Source of the DNA: Vitreoscilla massiliensis
Lineage (GTDB): Bacteria > Pseudomonadota > Gammaproteobacteria > Burkholderiales > Neisseriaceae
DNA: 64,000 nucleotides
Direction: 5' to 3'
Assembly: GCF_001457815.1 (NCBI RefSeq)
Contig: NZ_LN898220.1
Coordinates: forward strand, 62,001 to 126,000
The first letter of the stretch is position 1, and every line of letters begins with the position of its first letter. The notes below the pieces were generated by a model. The model was not told the origin of the DNA and did not search any database. It saw only the letters and a list, made by a program, of their open reading frames with translations. The translations under genes and the position numbers were made by a program. Of this stretch, positions 26,247 through 36,100 are shown piece by piece.

Positions 26247-27188
26247 TTACGCAGATGGTTGACGCAATTCCTTAGGCAACACAAATACAATGCTTTCTTC
26301 CACGCCATTCAATTCCTCTATGCTGCCGTGACCCCAAGCTTGGATTTGGGCGATGACTTCTTGTACCAATAATTCTGGTGCAGAAGCGCCGGCGGTGACG
26401 CCAACATGGTTTTTGCCGGCAAACCATTCTTCTTTAAGGAAGCTGGCGTTGTCGACCATATAGGCATCGACGCCGCGCAAAGCCGCCACTTCGCGCAAGC
26501 GGTTGCTGTTAGACGAATTTGGCGAACCCACCACAATCACGATGTCGCAATCGGCAGCGAGTTTTTTCACGGCTTCTTGGCGGTTGGTGGTGGCGTAGCA
26601 AATGTCTTCTTTGTTTGGGCTCTTGATGTGTGGGAAACGCGCTTTTAAGGCTTCGATGATGTCGAAGGTTTCATCGACAGACAGCGTGGTTTGGCTGACA
26701 TGGGCGAGTTTTTCCACATCGTCCACCACCAGTTTGGCCACGTCTTCCACCACTTCCACCAACAACATGCCGCCTTCGCGCACCTGTCCCATCGTGCCTT
26801 CGACTTCGGGATGGCCTTTGTGGCCTATCATGATGATTTGGTAGCCGTCTTCGTTTAAGCGCTGCACTTGTTTGTGCACTTTGGTCACCAATGGGCAAGT
26901 GGCGTCAAAAATACGAAAACCGCGACGGATGGCCTCTTCTTGTACCGCCAAAGACACGCCGTGCGCCGAGTAAATCAAGGTTGAGCCTTCGGGCACATCA
27001 GACAATTCTTCAATGAAAATCGCGCCTTTGTTGCGCAAATCATCGACCACAAATTTGTTGTGCACCACTTCATGGCGCACATAAATCGGCGCGCCGTATT
27101 CTTCCAAGGCACGTTCAACAATGCTGATGGCGCGGTCTACTCCGGCACAAAAGCCGCGTGGGTTGGCAAGTAAAATCGGTTGTGGCAT
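26247..27188 (-). CDS. ispH: 4-hydroxy-3-methylbut-2-enyl diphosphate reductase
   Basis: Last step of the MEP isoprenoid pathway, an iron-sulfur enzyme making IPP and DMAPP. 313 residues, normal length. The three cluster cysteines are in NPRGFCAG (Cys14), FDATCPLVTK and DICYATTNRQEA; GSPNSSNSNRL is the substrate-phosphate segment. The start at 27188 has AAGGACAC upstream and lies 10 bp past the lspA stop; the frame upstream overlaps lspA and is not used. lspA-ispH adjacency is common in Proteobacteria. Confidence 0.96.
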   Translation of the reverse strand: MPQPILLANPRGFCAGVDRAISIVERALEEYGAPIYVRHEVVHNKFVVDDLRNKGAIFIEELSDVPEGSTLIYSAHGVSLAVQEEAIRRGFRIFDATCPLVTKVHKQVQRLNEDGYQIIMIGHKGHPEVEGTMGQVREGGMLLVEVVEDVAKLVVDDVEKLAHVSQTTLSVDETFDIIEALKARFPHIKSPNKEDICYATTNRQEAVKKLAADCDIVIVVGSPNSSNSNRLREVAALRGVDAYMVDNASFLKEEWFAGKNHVGVTAGASAPELLVQEVIAQIQAWGHGSIEELNGVEESIVFVLPKELRQPSA

Positions 27189-27198
27189 GTCTGTGTCC

Positions 27199-27747
27199 TT
27201 AAACTGAAACTTTTTTGTTTTGTTTGTCTTTTTTCGCTTGCGCAAAACCGTCGATGACCAACATCACCGCACCGACGCAGATAAAGCTGTCGGCAATGTT
27301 AAACGCGGGGTAGTAATACGGCTCCACATAAAACAGCAAAAAGTCGATGACATGGCCATGCACAAAGCGATCGACCACATTGCCCAACGCACCACCAATA
27401 ATCGCCGCCGCGCCCCAATTGCCCCAGCAGGCAAACTGGCCTTTGCGGATAGACCACAATAGCCAGCCACTGATGATAAAGGCCAAGGCCGAGAAAAACA
27501 CCACTTGCCAGCCGCCAGCATTGGCCAAAAAGCTGAACGCCGCACCAGGATTATAGACATGGGTCAAATCAAAGAAATTCGGTATCACATTGAGGCGGGT
27601 TGCGCCCAAGAAATAGCCTTGTGCGTCGTAAACCGGTGCAGGGATGTTTTTAATCACCAACCATTTGGTCAATTGGTCGAGCAAAATCGCCACCACCGAA
27701 ACAATCAGGTATTTGCCCAGCGAAACGGGCGCTTTTTCATTGTGCAT
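27199..27747 (-). CDS. lspA: Lipoprotein signal peptidase
   Basis: Inner-membrane aspartyl protease (signal peptidase II) that cleaves prolipoproteins. 182 residues from the ATG at 27747; the frame extends 13 codons further to 27786, so the start is not certain. Four membrane helices; catalytic aspartates in GGALGNVVDRFVHGHVIDFL and FNIADSFICVG; NPGAAFSFLA is the third conserved block. Cotranscribed with ispH. Confidence 0.95.
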   Translation of the reverse strand: MHNEKAPVSLGKYLIVSVVAILLDQLTKWLVIKNIPAPVYDAQGYFLGATRLNVIPNFFDLTHVYNPGAAFSFLANAGGWQVVFFSALAFIISGWLLWSIRKGQFACWGNWGAAAIIGGALGNVVDRFVHGHVIDFLLFYVEPYYYPAFNIADSFICVGAVMLVIDGFAQAKKDKQNKKVSV

Positions 27748-27888
27748 AGCAAAAGAACTTTCATCAAAACGGGCGTATTGTCGCACACCTGCGGCGAATT
27801 GAGGGACTGGGTTTAAGAATTAATGGCTTACAAATGGGGCGGCCCTACACGATTGCAATGTGTCACGCAGCAAAATAGTGCTTAAGCT

Positions 27889-27920
27889 GTTTACAGACCG
27901 CATACAAGCGGCCTGTAAAC
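27889..27920 (-). terminator. Hairpin behind cysM
   Basis: GTTTACAGACCGC ... GCGGCCTGTAAAC, one arm with a single change. It ends two bases before the cysM stop on the minus strand. Confidence 0.65.
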
Positions 27921-27921
27921 C

Positions 27922-28833
27922 TTAAGAAAACACCCCTGTCGACAAATAGCGGTCGGCGCGGTCACAAATAATGCACACAATCACAGCATCAGGGTTTGCT
28001 TGCGCGATTTGCAAGGCTGCCCATGCTGCGCCTCCTGACGATACACCAGCGGCGATGCCTTCGTGCGTGGCCAAGGCGCGCATGGTGGCTTCGGCATCGC
28101 TTTGCGCCACATCCATGATGACGTCCACGCGTGAGGCGTCGAAAATTTTCGGTAGGTATTCTTGTGGCCAGCGGCGTATGCCCGGGATGCTAGAGCCTTC
28201 GGCCGGTTGCAAACCGATGATTTGGATGGCTGGATTTTGCTGTTTTAAGTATTTGGACACGCCCATAATCGTGCCTGTCGTGCCCATGGAGCTGACAAAA
28301 TGGGTGATTTTGCCGTGGGTTTGTTGCCACAATTCTGGGCCAGTGGTCAGATAATGTGCTTCCAGATTGTCGGGATTGGCAAATTGATCGAGCACAATGC
28401 CTTTGCCCTCGGCCTGTAATTGCAAGGCCAAGTCGCGTGCGCCTTCCATGCCTTGTTCTTTGCTCACTTCTATCAATTCGGCGCCGTACACGCGCATCGC
28501 GTCTTTGCGCTCTTGGCTCATGTTGCTTGGCATGATGAGCTGCATTTTGTAGCCGCGCATCGCCGCCACCATCGCCAAGGCGATGCCGGTATTGCCCGAA
28601 GTCGCTTCGATTAAGGTGTCACCCGGCTTGATGTCGCCGCGCTTTTCCGCTTGCATGATCATGTTGTAAGCGGGACGGTCTTTCACCGAGCCGGCGGGAT
28701 TGTTGCCTTCGAGTTTGGCCAATACCGTACCGTGGCTGGGCTGGCTTAAACGCTGCAAACGCACCAAAGGCGTGCCGCCAACAAAATGGTCTAATAAATA
28801 TTCGTCTGCTTGAAACACGGTGTTTTGTGCCAT
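27922..28833 (-). CDS. cysM: Cysteine synthase B
   Basis: PLP enzyme that makes cysteine (or S-sulfocysteine) from O-acetylserine. 303 residues. The PLP lysine is in NNPAGSVKDRPAYNM (about Lys51), the substrate loop is EATSGNTGIALAM, and the phosphate-binding glycines are in SSMGTTGTIMG. The pattern QFANPDNLEAHYLTTGPE and the short length fit CysM rather than CysK. Start at 28833 has AGAAGAGAA upstream. Confidence 0.94.
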   Translation of the reverse strand: MAQNTVFQADEYLLDHFVGGTPLVRLQRLSQPSHGTVLAKLEGNNPAGSVKDRPAYNMIMQAEKRGDIKPGDTLIEATSGNTGIALAMVAAMRGYKMQLIMPSNMSQERKDAMRVYGAELIEVSKEQGMEGARDLALQLQAEGKGIVLDQFANPDNLEAHYLTTGPELWQQTHGKITHFVSSMGTTGTIMGVSKYLKQQNPAIQIIGLQPAEGSSIPGIRRWPQEYLPKIFDASRVDVIMDVAQSDAEATMRALATHEGIAAGVSSGGAAWAALQIAQANPDAVIVCIICDRADRYLSTGVFS

Positions 28834-28852
28834 GTGTGGTTCTCTTCTGCTC

Positions 28853-28883
28853 AAAAAGCGGCTTCTTACCGCCAGAAGCCGCT
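28853..28883 (-). terminator. Rho-independent terminator behind the dienelactone hydrolase gene
   Basis: On the minus strand AGCGGCTTCT, seven-base loop, AGAAGCCGCT, then TTTTTGA. It resembles the uptake-word hairpins only in its first bases (AGCGGC) and is not built from the word. Confidence 0.85.
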
Positions 28884-28913
28884 ATTGTAACGCCAAGCTG
28901 CGTTAAGTTCGGT

Positions 28914-29615
28914 TTATGCTGATTGCAAACACATGCGCAAAAACGCCAAGCTGCGTTGCCATGCCACCTCGGCCGCGCCTTGGTTGTAAGCGCCGCGCTG
29001 ATCACAATTGAAACCATGGTGAGCGGGATAGACATACACCACCACTTCGTCGCCATACCGTTCGCGCAAGCGCTCTATGCCCGCCAGCGGCGTGGTGGCA
29101 TCGTCATCGGAAAAATGGGCCAATACCGGTGCCACCGGTTTATCAGCCAATTCGGTTTCTGCGACCATGCCGCCGCCGTAATAGCAAATCGCCGCCCACA
29201 AGCTCTGCGCATGTTGCGCCGCGCGCCAAGTATTGAGCCCGCCCCAACAAAATCCCATCATACCGACTTTGCTCACGCCCTCATGGTCGTAAGCCCAATC
29301 GATGCAGGCTTGAATGTCACCGGCTATAGCGGCCTGTAAACCGTCTTCCGCCTGTTGCTTCAGTGCTTTGCCATGTTCAACGTCAGCGGCGCTGTAGCCC
29401 ATGTTGACGTTTTTTTCGAGGCGGTCAAACAATTGCGGCGCGATGGCCACATAGCCCTCGTCAGCCAAACGCTGACACACATCTTGGATATGGCTGTTAA
29501 CCCCAAAAATTTCCATCGCTACGATAACCGCAGCTTTGGCCGGCGTTTCAGGCCGCGCCACATACACATCCAGTTCAAAACCGTTGCTGTTGATGGTTAA
29601 CCATTGTGTTGACAT
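28914..29615 (-). CDS. Dienelactone hydrolase family protein
   Basis: Cytoplasmic alpha/beta-hydrolase, 233 residues. Cysteine nucleophile in MMGFCWGGLNTW, aspartate in HFSDDDATTPL and histidine in YPAHHGFNCDQR, the Cys-Asp-His triad of carboxymethylenebutenolidases. No other chlorocatechol genes are nearby, so a housekeeping esterase role is as likely. The start at 29615 has GAAGGA six bases upstream; the longer frame is rejected. An uptake word (29329-29339) is read as LQAA. Confidence 0.9.
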   Translation of the reverse strand: MSTQWLTINSNGFELDVYVARPETPAKAAVIVAMEIFGVNSHIQDVCQRLADEGYVAIAPQLFDRLEKNVNMGYSAADVEHGKALKQQAEDGLQAAIAGDIQACIDWAYDHEGVSKVGMMGFCWGGLNTWRAAQHAQSLWAAICYYGGGMVAETELADKPVAPVLAHFSDDDATTPLAGIERLRERYGDEVVVYVYPAHHGFNCDQRGAYNQGAAEVAWQRSLAFLRMCLQSA

Positions 29616-29883
29616 TTGCATTCCTTCGTCTTGTTTTCCCATCAATAACCCAAATTGGCCGTCAATTCAAGTCTGTTCAAACATATACGGTCGTTATGCA
29701 TCGCTGTCATTGCACACCCTCTTTAGCAAAGCGGCCTGCAAACCCATCAAAACACATTTATTACATAAATTTCTTTCAAAACAGAAATAAATGTATTAAA
29801 ATAAACCCAACTTGTTCAAACGGCCATGGCCAGCACATCAGTATCGCCACACTCGCCCTGCCTGTCTTTGTTAGGAGCATCAC

Positions 29884-30477
29884 ATGAAACGTCGCCATCC
29901 ACAAAAGCATTTCTCCCGCAGATGCATCGTCCCCGCGACCCGTCTGAAACCAAGCTTAGACGATTATCCATTTTTCAAGGTCTTCCTGACGTTTACCCTT
30001 GCACCAGCCATAGTCGGTTTGTTCATCATGCTGATATTCATGTTTTCCGGCAATCCAGCAGCGGCCATTTTGTTCGGCTTTATCGCCATGCTTTACGCCC
30101 AATCGATGTATTGCATTCCAGCCTTAGTTGTCGGCATCATCATCAGCGCCTGTCGTTGGGGAAAAAACTGGGCCGATATTTATAAAGCCACCGCAGTGGG
30201 CGGGTTGTGTGCAGGCATACCTACGGTATTTCACACCTCAACATCGCTCGCTTTGAGCGCCACCCTCGTTGCCTCGGTGACATGCATGTTGCTGGCCTAC
30301 CTCGTTTTGCCCGCAGATGAGGATGGTGACATTCCCGTTTATGAGCCCGAGGAACCCGACTACTGGGCCGTTGAAATCCCAGCCAGCATGGTCAAAACCA
30401 CAACACACGCCCGCGGCGTGTATTACTTAAAAGATTTGCCCACACACGCACTCATCAAACGCAAGCCACAAGACTGA
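29884..30477 (+). CDS. Small multi-pass membrane protein, paralog 1
   Basis: 197 residues, unknown function. Basic N-terminus (KRRHPQKHFSRR), four hydrophobic segments between about residues 35 and 145, then an acidic tail (PADEDGDIPVYEPEEPDYW) ending with the phrase VYYLKDLP. The gene at 31122 has the same plan and the same VYYLKDLP ending, so they are paralogs. Both also have a segment of the type YGIPALVxGIIISAxRWxK. Start has TTAGGAGC upstream. Confidence 0.75.
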   Translation: MKRRHPQKHFSRRCIVPATRLKPSLDDYPFFKVFLTFTLAPAIVGLFIMLIFMFSGNPAAAILFGFIAMLYAQSMYCIPALVVGIIISACRWGKNWADIYKATAVGGLCAGIPTVFHTSTSLALSATLVASVTCMLLAYLVLPADEDGDIPVYEPEEPDYWAVEIPASMVKTTTHARGVYYLKDLPTHALIKRKPQD

Positions 30478-30589
30478 TGGGCACACCACTGCTTTAATGT
30501 ATGTCTGCAGAGTGGGCTGCATCCTGCCTGTCCTAGCCCTAAGCAGCTCAATGCGGCCTGTAAACTTGATTCCCATAAGGGGGTGCAAA

Positions 30590-31072
30590 ATGAAGCTCTA
30601 TTTACAGCAATTGCTGCTGCGTTTGCTCATCAGCGCGGCAGTGGGCGTGATGTCAGCACCGATTTTAAACATCATCTTCGAAGATTTGCGCAAACCCGAT
30701 TTCACCACCCATCCAACGCCTTATCGCTATCATCAGCCAGACCCCACTTGGTTAAGCAGGGCCCTAGATTGGATTCCCTCACCCTTTTCCGATACTGGCA
30801 TAGGCATCAGCATGGCTTGCGTCGGCATTTATGTGCTGGCATGGATGCTGAATGTGCGCTTGTTCAAAGTGTTTGTGATTGTGGCCAGCCTGTATTCCCT
30901 GCCAATTTCAATCCTGGCCTTAGACATTACTTTCAGCACGGTTCTGCTCTTTCTGCCTTATCTGACTTTGTTTGCGTTCACACTGTATTTGATCAAATGG
31001 CATTTGAGCAGTCCGGTATCAGAATCTCAATCCCAGACAGATGAGCAACAAGCCCATGACACATTGTCCTAA
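30590..31072 (+). CDS. Small membrane protein between the paralog pair
   Basis: 160 residues, unknown function, with three to four hydrophobic segments (residues 5-25, 65-85, 90-110, 115-135) and a polar Gln/Ser-rich tail. It lacks the VYYLKDLP ending of its neighbours. The start at 30590 has AAGGGGGTG upstream; an in-frame extension upstream runs through an uptake word (30553-30563) and is not believed. Confidence 0.7.
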   Translation: MKLYLQQLLLRLLISAAVGVMSAPILNIIFEDLRKPDFTTHPTPYRYHQPDPTWLSRALDWIPSPFSDTGIGISMACVGIYVLAWMLNVRLFKVFVIVASLYSLPISILALDITFSTVLLFLPYLTLFAFTLYLIKWHLSSPVSESQSQTDEQQAHDTLS

Positions 31073-31121
31073 TTCACAGGCTGCATCAAGCGGCCTGTAA
31101 GCCAAGCTCAGGAATCAAGCC

Positions 31122-31733
31122 ATGAACAAACAATTACCCACTGCCCATGCGGAACAAACGCAAACATTGCCTGACAACACACCACCATTTCGCCCCCAAT
31201 ACCCCACAATTAAAGTGCTGATAGGTTTCAGCTTGGCCCCCGTATTCGCCACCTTGATGATTACGCTGTTAATGGTCATCTTCACTTTAACACTGGAAAT
31301 CTTCATCTACTTCCCCATGGCGGTTTACTTTGCAATGATGGTGTATGGCATACCTGCATTCATCACCGGCGCCATCATCAGCGCCAATCGTTGGCATAAA
31401 GACGGGAGTGGCATGATGAAAGCCACCCTCACCGGCATGTTGTGCAGCAGCTGGCCCATCCTCTTGGGCAACATCTCTTTTTTACTGTTGGGCATGGCCT
31501 TTGTTGCGGCGGTGACCAGCCACATTTTAGCCCACATCGTATTGCCTCAACCCGCCTTGACCCAAGCACCTGCCGCTCCTCCATCCATACCTAACCCGGA
31601 GACACCCGCATTGACATCGGAACTGGCCGCAGACGAAGCCTCTGCCATACCGACCGCAACAGCTCCCACAGACAGCGTTTACTATTTAAAAGACTTGCCG
31701 CGCTTTCGGCAATCACAGCAACAATCTGAATAA
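31122..31733 (+). CDS. Small multi-pass membrane protein, paralog 2
   Basis: 203 residues. Polar N-terminus, four hydrophobic segments (about 30-140), a Pro/Ala-rich linker and a C-terminus with VYYLKDLPRF. Shares VYGIPAFITGAIISANRWHKDG with the corresponding part of the gene at 29884. Function unknown; the conserved tail suggests a common cytoplasmic partner. A degenerate hairpin with an uptake word (31090-31100) lies just upstream. Confidence 0.75.
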   Translation: MNKQLPTAHAEQTQTLPDNTPPFRPQYPTIKVLIGFSLAPVFATLMITLLMVIFTLTLEIFIYFPMAVYFAMMVYGIPAFITGAIISANRWHKDGSGMMKATLTGMLCSSWPILLGNISFLLLGMAFVAAVTSHILAHIVLPQPALTQAPAAPPSIPNPETPALTSELAADEASAIPTATAPTDSVYYLKDLPRFRQSQQQSE

Positions 31734-31793
31734 AAGACATTACAAGACCAGCAAACCTAGCAAACCTCATTCCTGCTACATGCCACCAAACAC

Positions 31794-31820
31794 TTACAGG
31801 CCGCATTAAGCGGCCTGTAA
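31794..31820. terminator. Hairpin from paired uptake words between converging genes
   Basis: TTACAGGCCGC, loop ATTAA, GCGGCCTGTAA, located between the stops of the membrane protein (31733) and the EamA transporter (31847); serves both. Confidence 0.75.
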
Positions 31821-31846
31821 ACAGAATGGAGCATCCCAATATCGGT

Positions 31847-32704
31847 TTAAATCATCGCAGCATACAAACACAATACCGCCGCCACAGCGAGCCCAAAGCC
31901 GAGCCAGTTAACCTTGTTCAAACGCTCTTTCCAGAACACTGTCCCAATGAGCATGGCCAAGGCCAGCACGCCGATGTTCACGCCCGCAAACACCACACTT
32001 GGGGTTTCATGCATCGCTTGGTGGGCCTTGATGTAGAAATAAATATTGGCAAAATTGAGCACCCCCAAGACCACACCACAGCGCAAGCTAAAACCATCCC
32101 ATTCGGTTTTGCGTTGCAACAAATAACCCCAAATCAACACCGCCGAACAAGCGAATGCCATCAGCAAGGCCAATGAAAACTGGGTACCGGTCTTGGCAAT
32201 TTGTTTGAACAAGATGTCGCACAAGCCATAACCCACCCACACCAACAGCAACAGCAAACCACTGGTTTGGGTTAACACGTGTTGGTTTTTTTGCGCTTGC
32301 GGACGCCATATCAAGGCCACCACACCCAACAAGGCCAAGCCCAAACCTACCGCCTTAAGACCGGCGATGTGTTCGCCAAAAAATGTCGCCGCCGCGATTA
32401 AAGGCAGACACACCGACAAACGCTGCGCCGCATCGGCGCGCACCATGCCCGCTTGCGACACCGCATGTACCATCATCACAAACACCAGCGGCAATAACAC
32501 CCCTAGCAACAGTAAAATGCCCCATGGCATTTCAACCAAATTTTGTGTCTCCACGCTGGGTCGCAATAACACCACAACCGCGGCAATGGCCACCAAGTAA
32601 TTCACTGCCACCGCTTGAGCGGCCTGTAAACCACGCGGACGTGCCCATTTGAACAACACCGACACCATCACACTGCACAACACACACAACACCAAAGCCA
32701 TCAT
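31847..32704 (-). CDS. EamA/DMT-family transporter
   Basis: Ten-helix drug/metabolite superfamily carrier, 285 residues, with the two EamA halves (about 1-135 and 145-280; the second contains FAGVNIGVLALAMLIGTVFWKERLNKVNW). Substrate unknown. Its ATG overlaps the stop of the DUF1289 gene (ATGA), so the two are translationally coupled. An uptake word (32619-32629) is read as LQAA. Confidence 0.87.
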   Translation of the reverse strand: MMALVLCVLCSVMVSVLFKWARPRGLQAAQAVAVNYLVAIAAVVVLLRPSVETQNLVEMPWGILLLLGVLLPLVFVMMVHAVSQAGMVRADAAQRLSVCLPLIAAATFFGEHIAGLKAVGLGLALLGVVALIWRPQAQKNQHVLTQTSGLLLLLVWVGYGLCDILFKQIAKTGTQFSLALLMAFACSAVLIWGYLLQRKTEWDGFSLRCGVVLGVLNFANIYFYIKAHQAMHETPSVVFAGVNIGVLALAMLIGTVFWKERLNKVNWLGFGLAVAAVLCLYAAMI

Positions 32705-32985
32705 TCTGCTTGTTCATCCTTAAATTCTAAATTCAATTCCGGCGCCAGCGCGCCTGCATCCATCTCGGCTTCGTCCACACTGAGGCTGTGCATTTTCGCC
32801 AACCACACTTTGCGCTTGCGCTGCGTGCACAAGCGCACCACTTCGCGTTTTTGCGCATCGCTGAACTTGAGCCAATACAAACGCTCTTCGCGCGAGCGGA
32901 AACAGCCTTTGCAATAACCGCGGTTATTGCTGATGCACACCCCCACACATGGGCTGGGGATGTCGAAAAACTCCAGTTGTTCCAT
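32701..32985 (-). CDS. DUF1289 protein
   Basis: 94 residues. The N-terminal block SPCVGVC ... YCKGCFRSREER with four cysteines is the DUF1289 signature, probably a metal or FeS site; function is not established. The start at 32985 has AGAGGTG upstream. The remainder is basic, then acidic at the C-terminus. Confidence 0.87.
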   Translation of the reverse strand: MEQLEFFDIPSPCVGVCISNNRGYCKGCFRSREERLYWLKFSDAQKREVVRLCTQRKRKVWLAKMHSLSVDEAEMDAGALAPELNLEFKDEQAE

Positions 32986-33128
32986 GATGGTGCACCTCTG
33001 CACAAGCGGCCTGTAAACGGCCATTGTAGCCATTTTCCAACCCGCTCGCAGCAGTAACGCATTCAGCCACAATAAAAAACGCTGCTGTGGCATGCCACAA
33101 CAGCGTCGATATCAAGTTTACAGGCCGC

Positions 33129-36100
33129 TTATAACAACACGCGTTCTATACCACCATTGGCTGCTTTGGCGACGAACTCGTTTTGCCATTGTTCGCCCAA
33201 CACATGTTTGGCCATTTCAATCACGATGTAGTCGGCATCGACATTGGCATCGTCTTTGTAACGGCTCAAACCTTGCAAACACGCCGGACAAGAAGTGAGG
33301 ATTTTCACCGGCTCGCCTTGTAGCAAGGCCGCTTTGCCTTTTTCAATTTCTTCTTGCTTGCGGAAACGCACTTGCGTGGCAATGTCAGGACGGTTAACCG
33401 CAAACGTACCGGCTTCACCGCAACAACGGTCAGACAAAGGCACGTTTTGTCCCATCAATTCCGACGCCAATTTGGCTGGCTGCATGGTTTTAATCGGCGT
33501 GTGACAAGGGTCGTGGTACAAATACTGCTGACCCTTAACACCATCCAATTTCATGCCTTTTTCAAGCAAGAATTCGTGAATGTCGATGATGCGACAGCCG
33601 GGGAAAATTTCCTCGAAGCGGTATTCTTGCAATTGGTCGTAACACGTGCCACAGCTCACCACCACGGTTTTGATGTCCAAATAGTTCAAGGTATTGGACA
33701 TGCGGTGGAAGAGCACGCGGTTATCGGTGGTGATTTCCTGTGCTTTCTCGATGTTGCCCGCGCCTTTTTGTGGGTAACCACAGCACAAATAGCCCGGTGG
33801 CAACACGGTTTGCACACCGACATGCCACAACATCGCTTGCGTGGCCAAACCCACTTGGCTGAACAAACGCTCAGAACCACAGCCAGGGAAGTAGAACACC
33901 GCTTCCGTGTCTTCGTGCAATTGTGGATTGCGGATAATCGGCACGGTTTTGTTGTCTTCGATGTTGAGCAAAGCGCGCGCGGTTTTAATCGGCACATTGC
34001 GTGGCAACGGACGATTGATGAAATGCACCACTTGTTCTTGCACCGTCGGCTGCTGCGTGGTTGCGTCTGGCTGTTTCTTCTGTTTCTTCAATTTGCCGAA
34101 ACTGAATTTTTTCGCCATTTCATAAGCGGCGTTTTGCGCCTTAAAGCCCATGTTGACCACGCCCACACGCAAGGCTTTCACCGTGGCTGGGTCTTTGGCA
34201 TTCAAGAAGGCCATGCCGATGGCTGCGGTTGGATTGAATTTCTTCTTGCCTTGTTTGCGCAAGAAATCACGCATGTCCACGGTCACATCACCAAAGTCGA
34301 TGTTTACAGGACACGGTTTTTCACAGCGGTGGCACACGGTACAGTGGTCGGCAACATTGTTGAATTCTTCAAAATGCTTCAGCGACACGCCGCGACGGGT
34401 TTGTTCTTCATACAAGAACGCCTCGGTGAGCAAGCCCACGCCCAAAATCTTATTGCGCGGGCTGTAAAGCAAATTCGCACGCGGCACATGGGTGGTACAC
34501 ACCGGTTTACATTTACCACAGCGCAAACAGTCTTTCACCGAGTGGGCAATCTTACCGATGTCTGATTGCTCCATGATGAGGGACTCAACGCCGAGCAACT
34601 CAAACGATGGCGTGTAAGCCATGCGCAAATCGGCACCACGCATCAATTTACCGCGGTTAAAGCGGCCTTCAGGGTCGACTTTGGCTTTGTAATCCCAGAA
34701 CGGCTGCATTTCTTCGTCGGTCAGGTATTCCAATTTGGTGATGCCTATGCCGTGTTCACCCGAAATCACCCCATTCAAATCGCGGGCGATTTTCATGATG
34801 CGGTCGACGGCATTGTGCGCCACTTGCAGCATGTCGTAATCGTCGGAATTGACTGGAATATTGGTGTGGACGTTGCCGTCGCCGGCATGCATGTGCAAGG
34901 CCACGAACACGCGTGAGCGCACCACTTTGCCGTGGATTTTGCCCAATTGCTCCATGATTTTCTTGTCGATATGGCCGCTGAATATCTCGCCCAAATGGCG
35001 CATCAAATCGCGTTTCACCGACACGCGCAATTTGAAATCGCGCATGGCAATAAAGCAAGATTTGTTCACATCGGCACTGCTGTCTTCCAACACACTGTCA
35101 CCAAAGCGGGCGATGTAGTCGGACAAAGGTGCATCCAAATTGTCCAGCAACCACTGCCAACGCTCACCGATGGACTCAACGTGTTTCAAGGCATAGCCGC
35201 CACGCTCGCCGAGCAATTCCTTGCTTGGCAAGTCTTCGCCCATTTTGTCCACTGGCAATTTTTCATGGCGTAAATACGCTTCTAAGGCGCGCACCAAGGC
35301 CAATTTGTTTTGAATCGACAATTCAATATTGATGCGTTCGATGCTGTCTGAATACTCACCCAAACGCTCCAACGGTATCACCACGTCTTCGTTAATCTTG
35401 AAGGCATTGGTGTGTTTGGCAATCGCTGCCGTGCGCGAACGGTCTAACCAGAAGGTCTTGCGCGCTTCTGGCGACACGGCGATAAAGCCTTCACCATCAC
35501 GGGCATTGGCAAAACGCACAATGTGTGCCGCCGCTTCTTGCACCGCATTTTCGTCATCAGACACGATGTCGGCGAGCAAGACCATTTTCGGACGGCCTTT
35601 ACCGGCCGCTTTGGTGGCATAACCGACCGCACGCACATAGCGCCAGTCCAAATGCTCCAAACCCGCCAGCTTGACGCTGTCGTGACCCAACAAATAATCG
35701 CGAATTTCCACAATCGCTGGCGTCGCATTCGCCACCGTACCAAAGAATTCCAAACACACGGTGCGTGTGTGTTTCGGCATGGTGTGCAATACAAACGCCA
35801 CGCTGGTGATGATGCCGTCCGTGCCCTCTTTTTGCACCCCCGGTACGCCCGACAAGAATTTGTCGGTCACGTCTTTGCCCAAACCCACTTTGCGGAATTT
35901 GTGCCCTGGGATGCTTAAGCGCTCGGTAGAGACGATGGTTTTGCCGTCGTCTTTTAAGGTATGCACATCAAACTCAGCAATTTCTTGGTCGTGAATTTTG
36001 CCCATATTGTGGTTCACGCGCTCAATCAACAACCACTGCCCTTGCGGATTGACCATCTTCCAATAGGCCAAGTTGTCCAAGGCCGTGCCCCACAACACTG

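Noticed and set aside
33354..34565. 403-codon frame antisense to the FAD/FeS dehydrogenase
   Set aside because: Antisense shadow of conserved domains; its composition (His/Phe/Gln-rich) is that of a reverse-complement frame.
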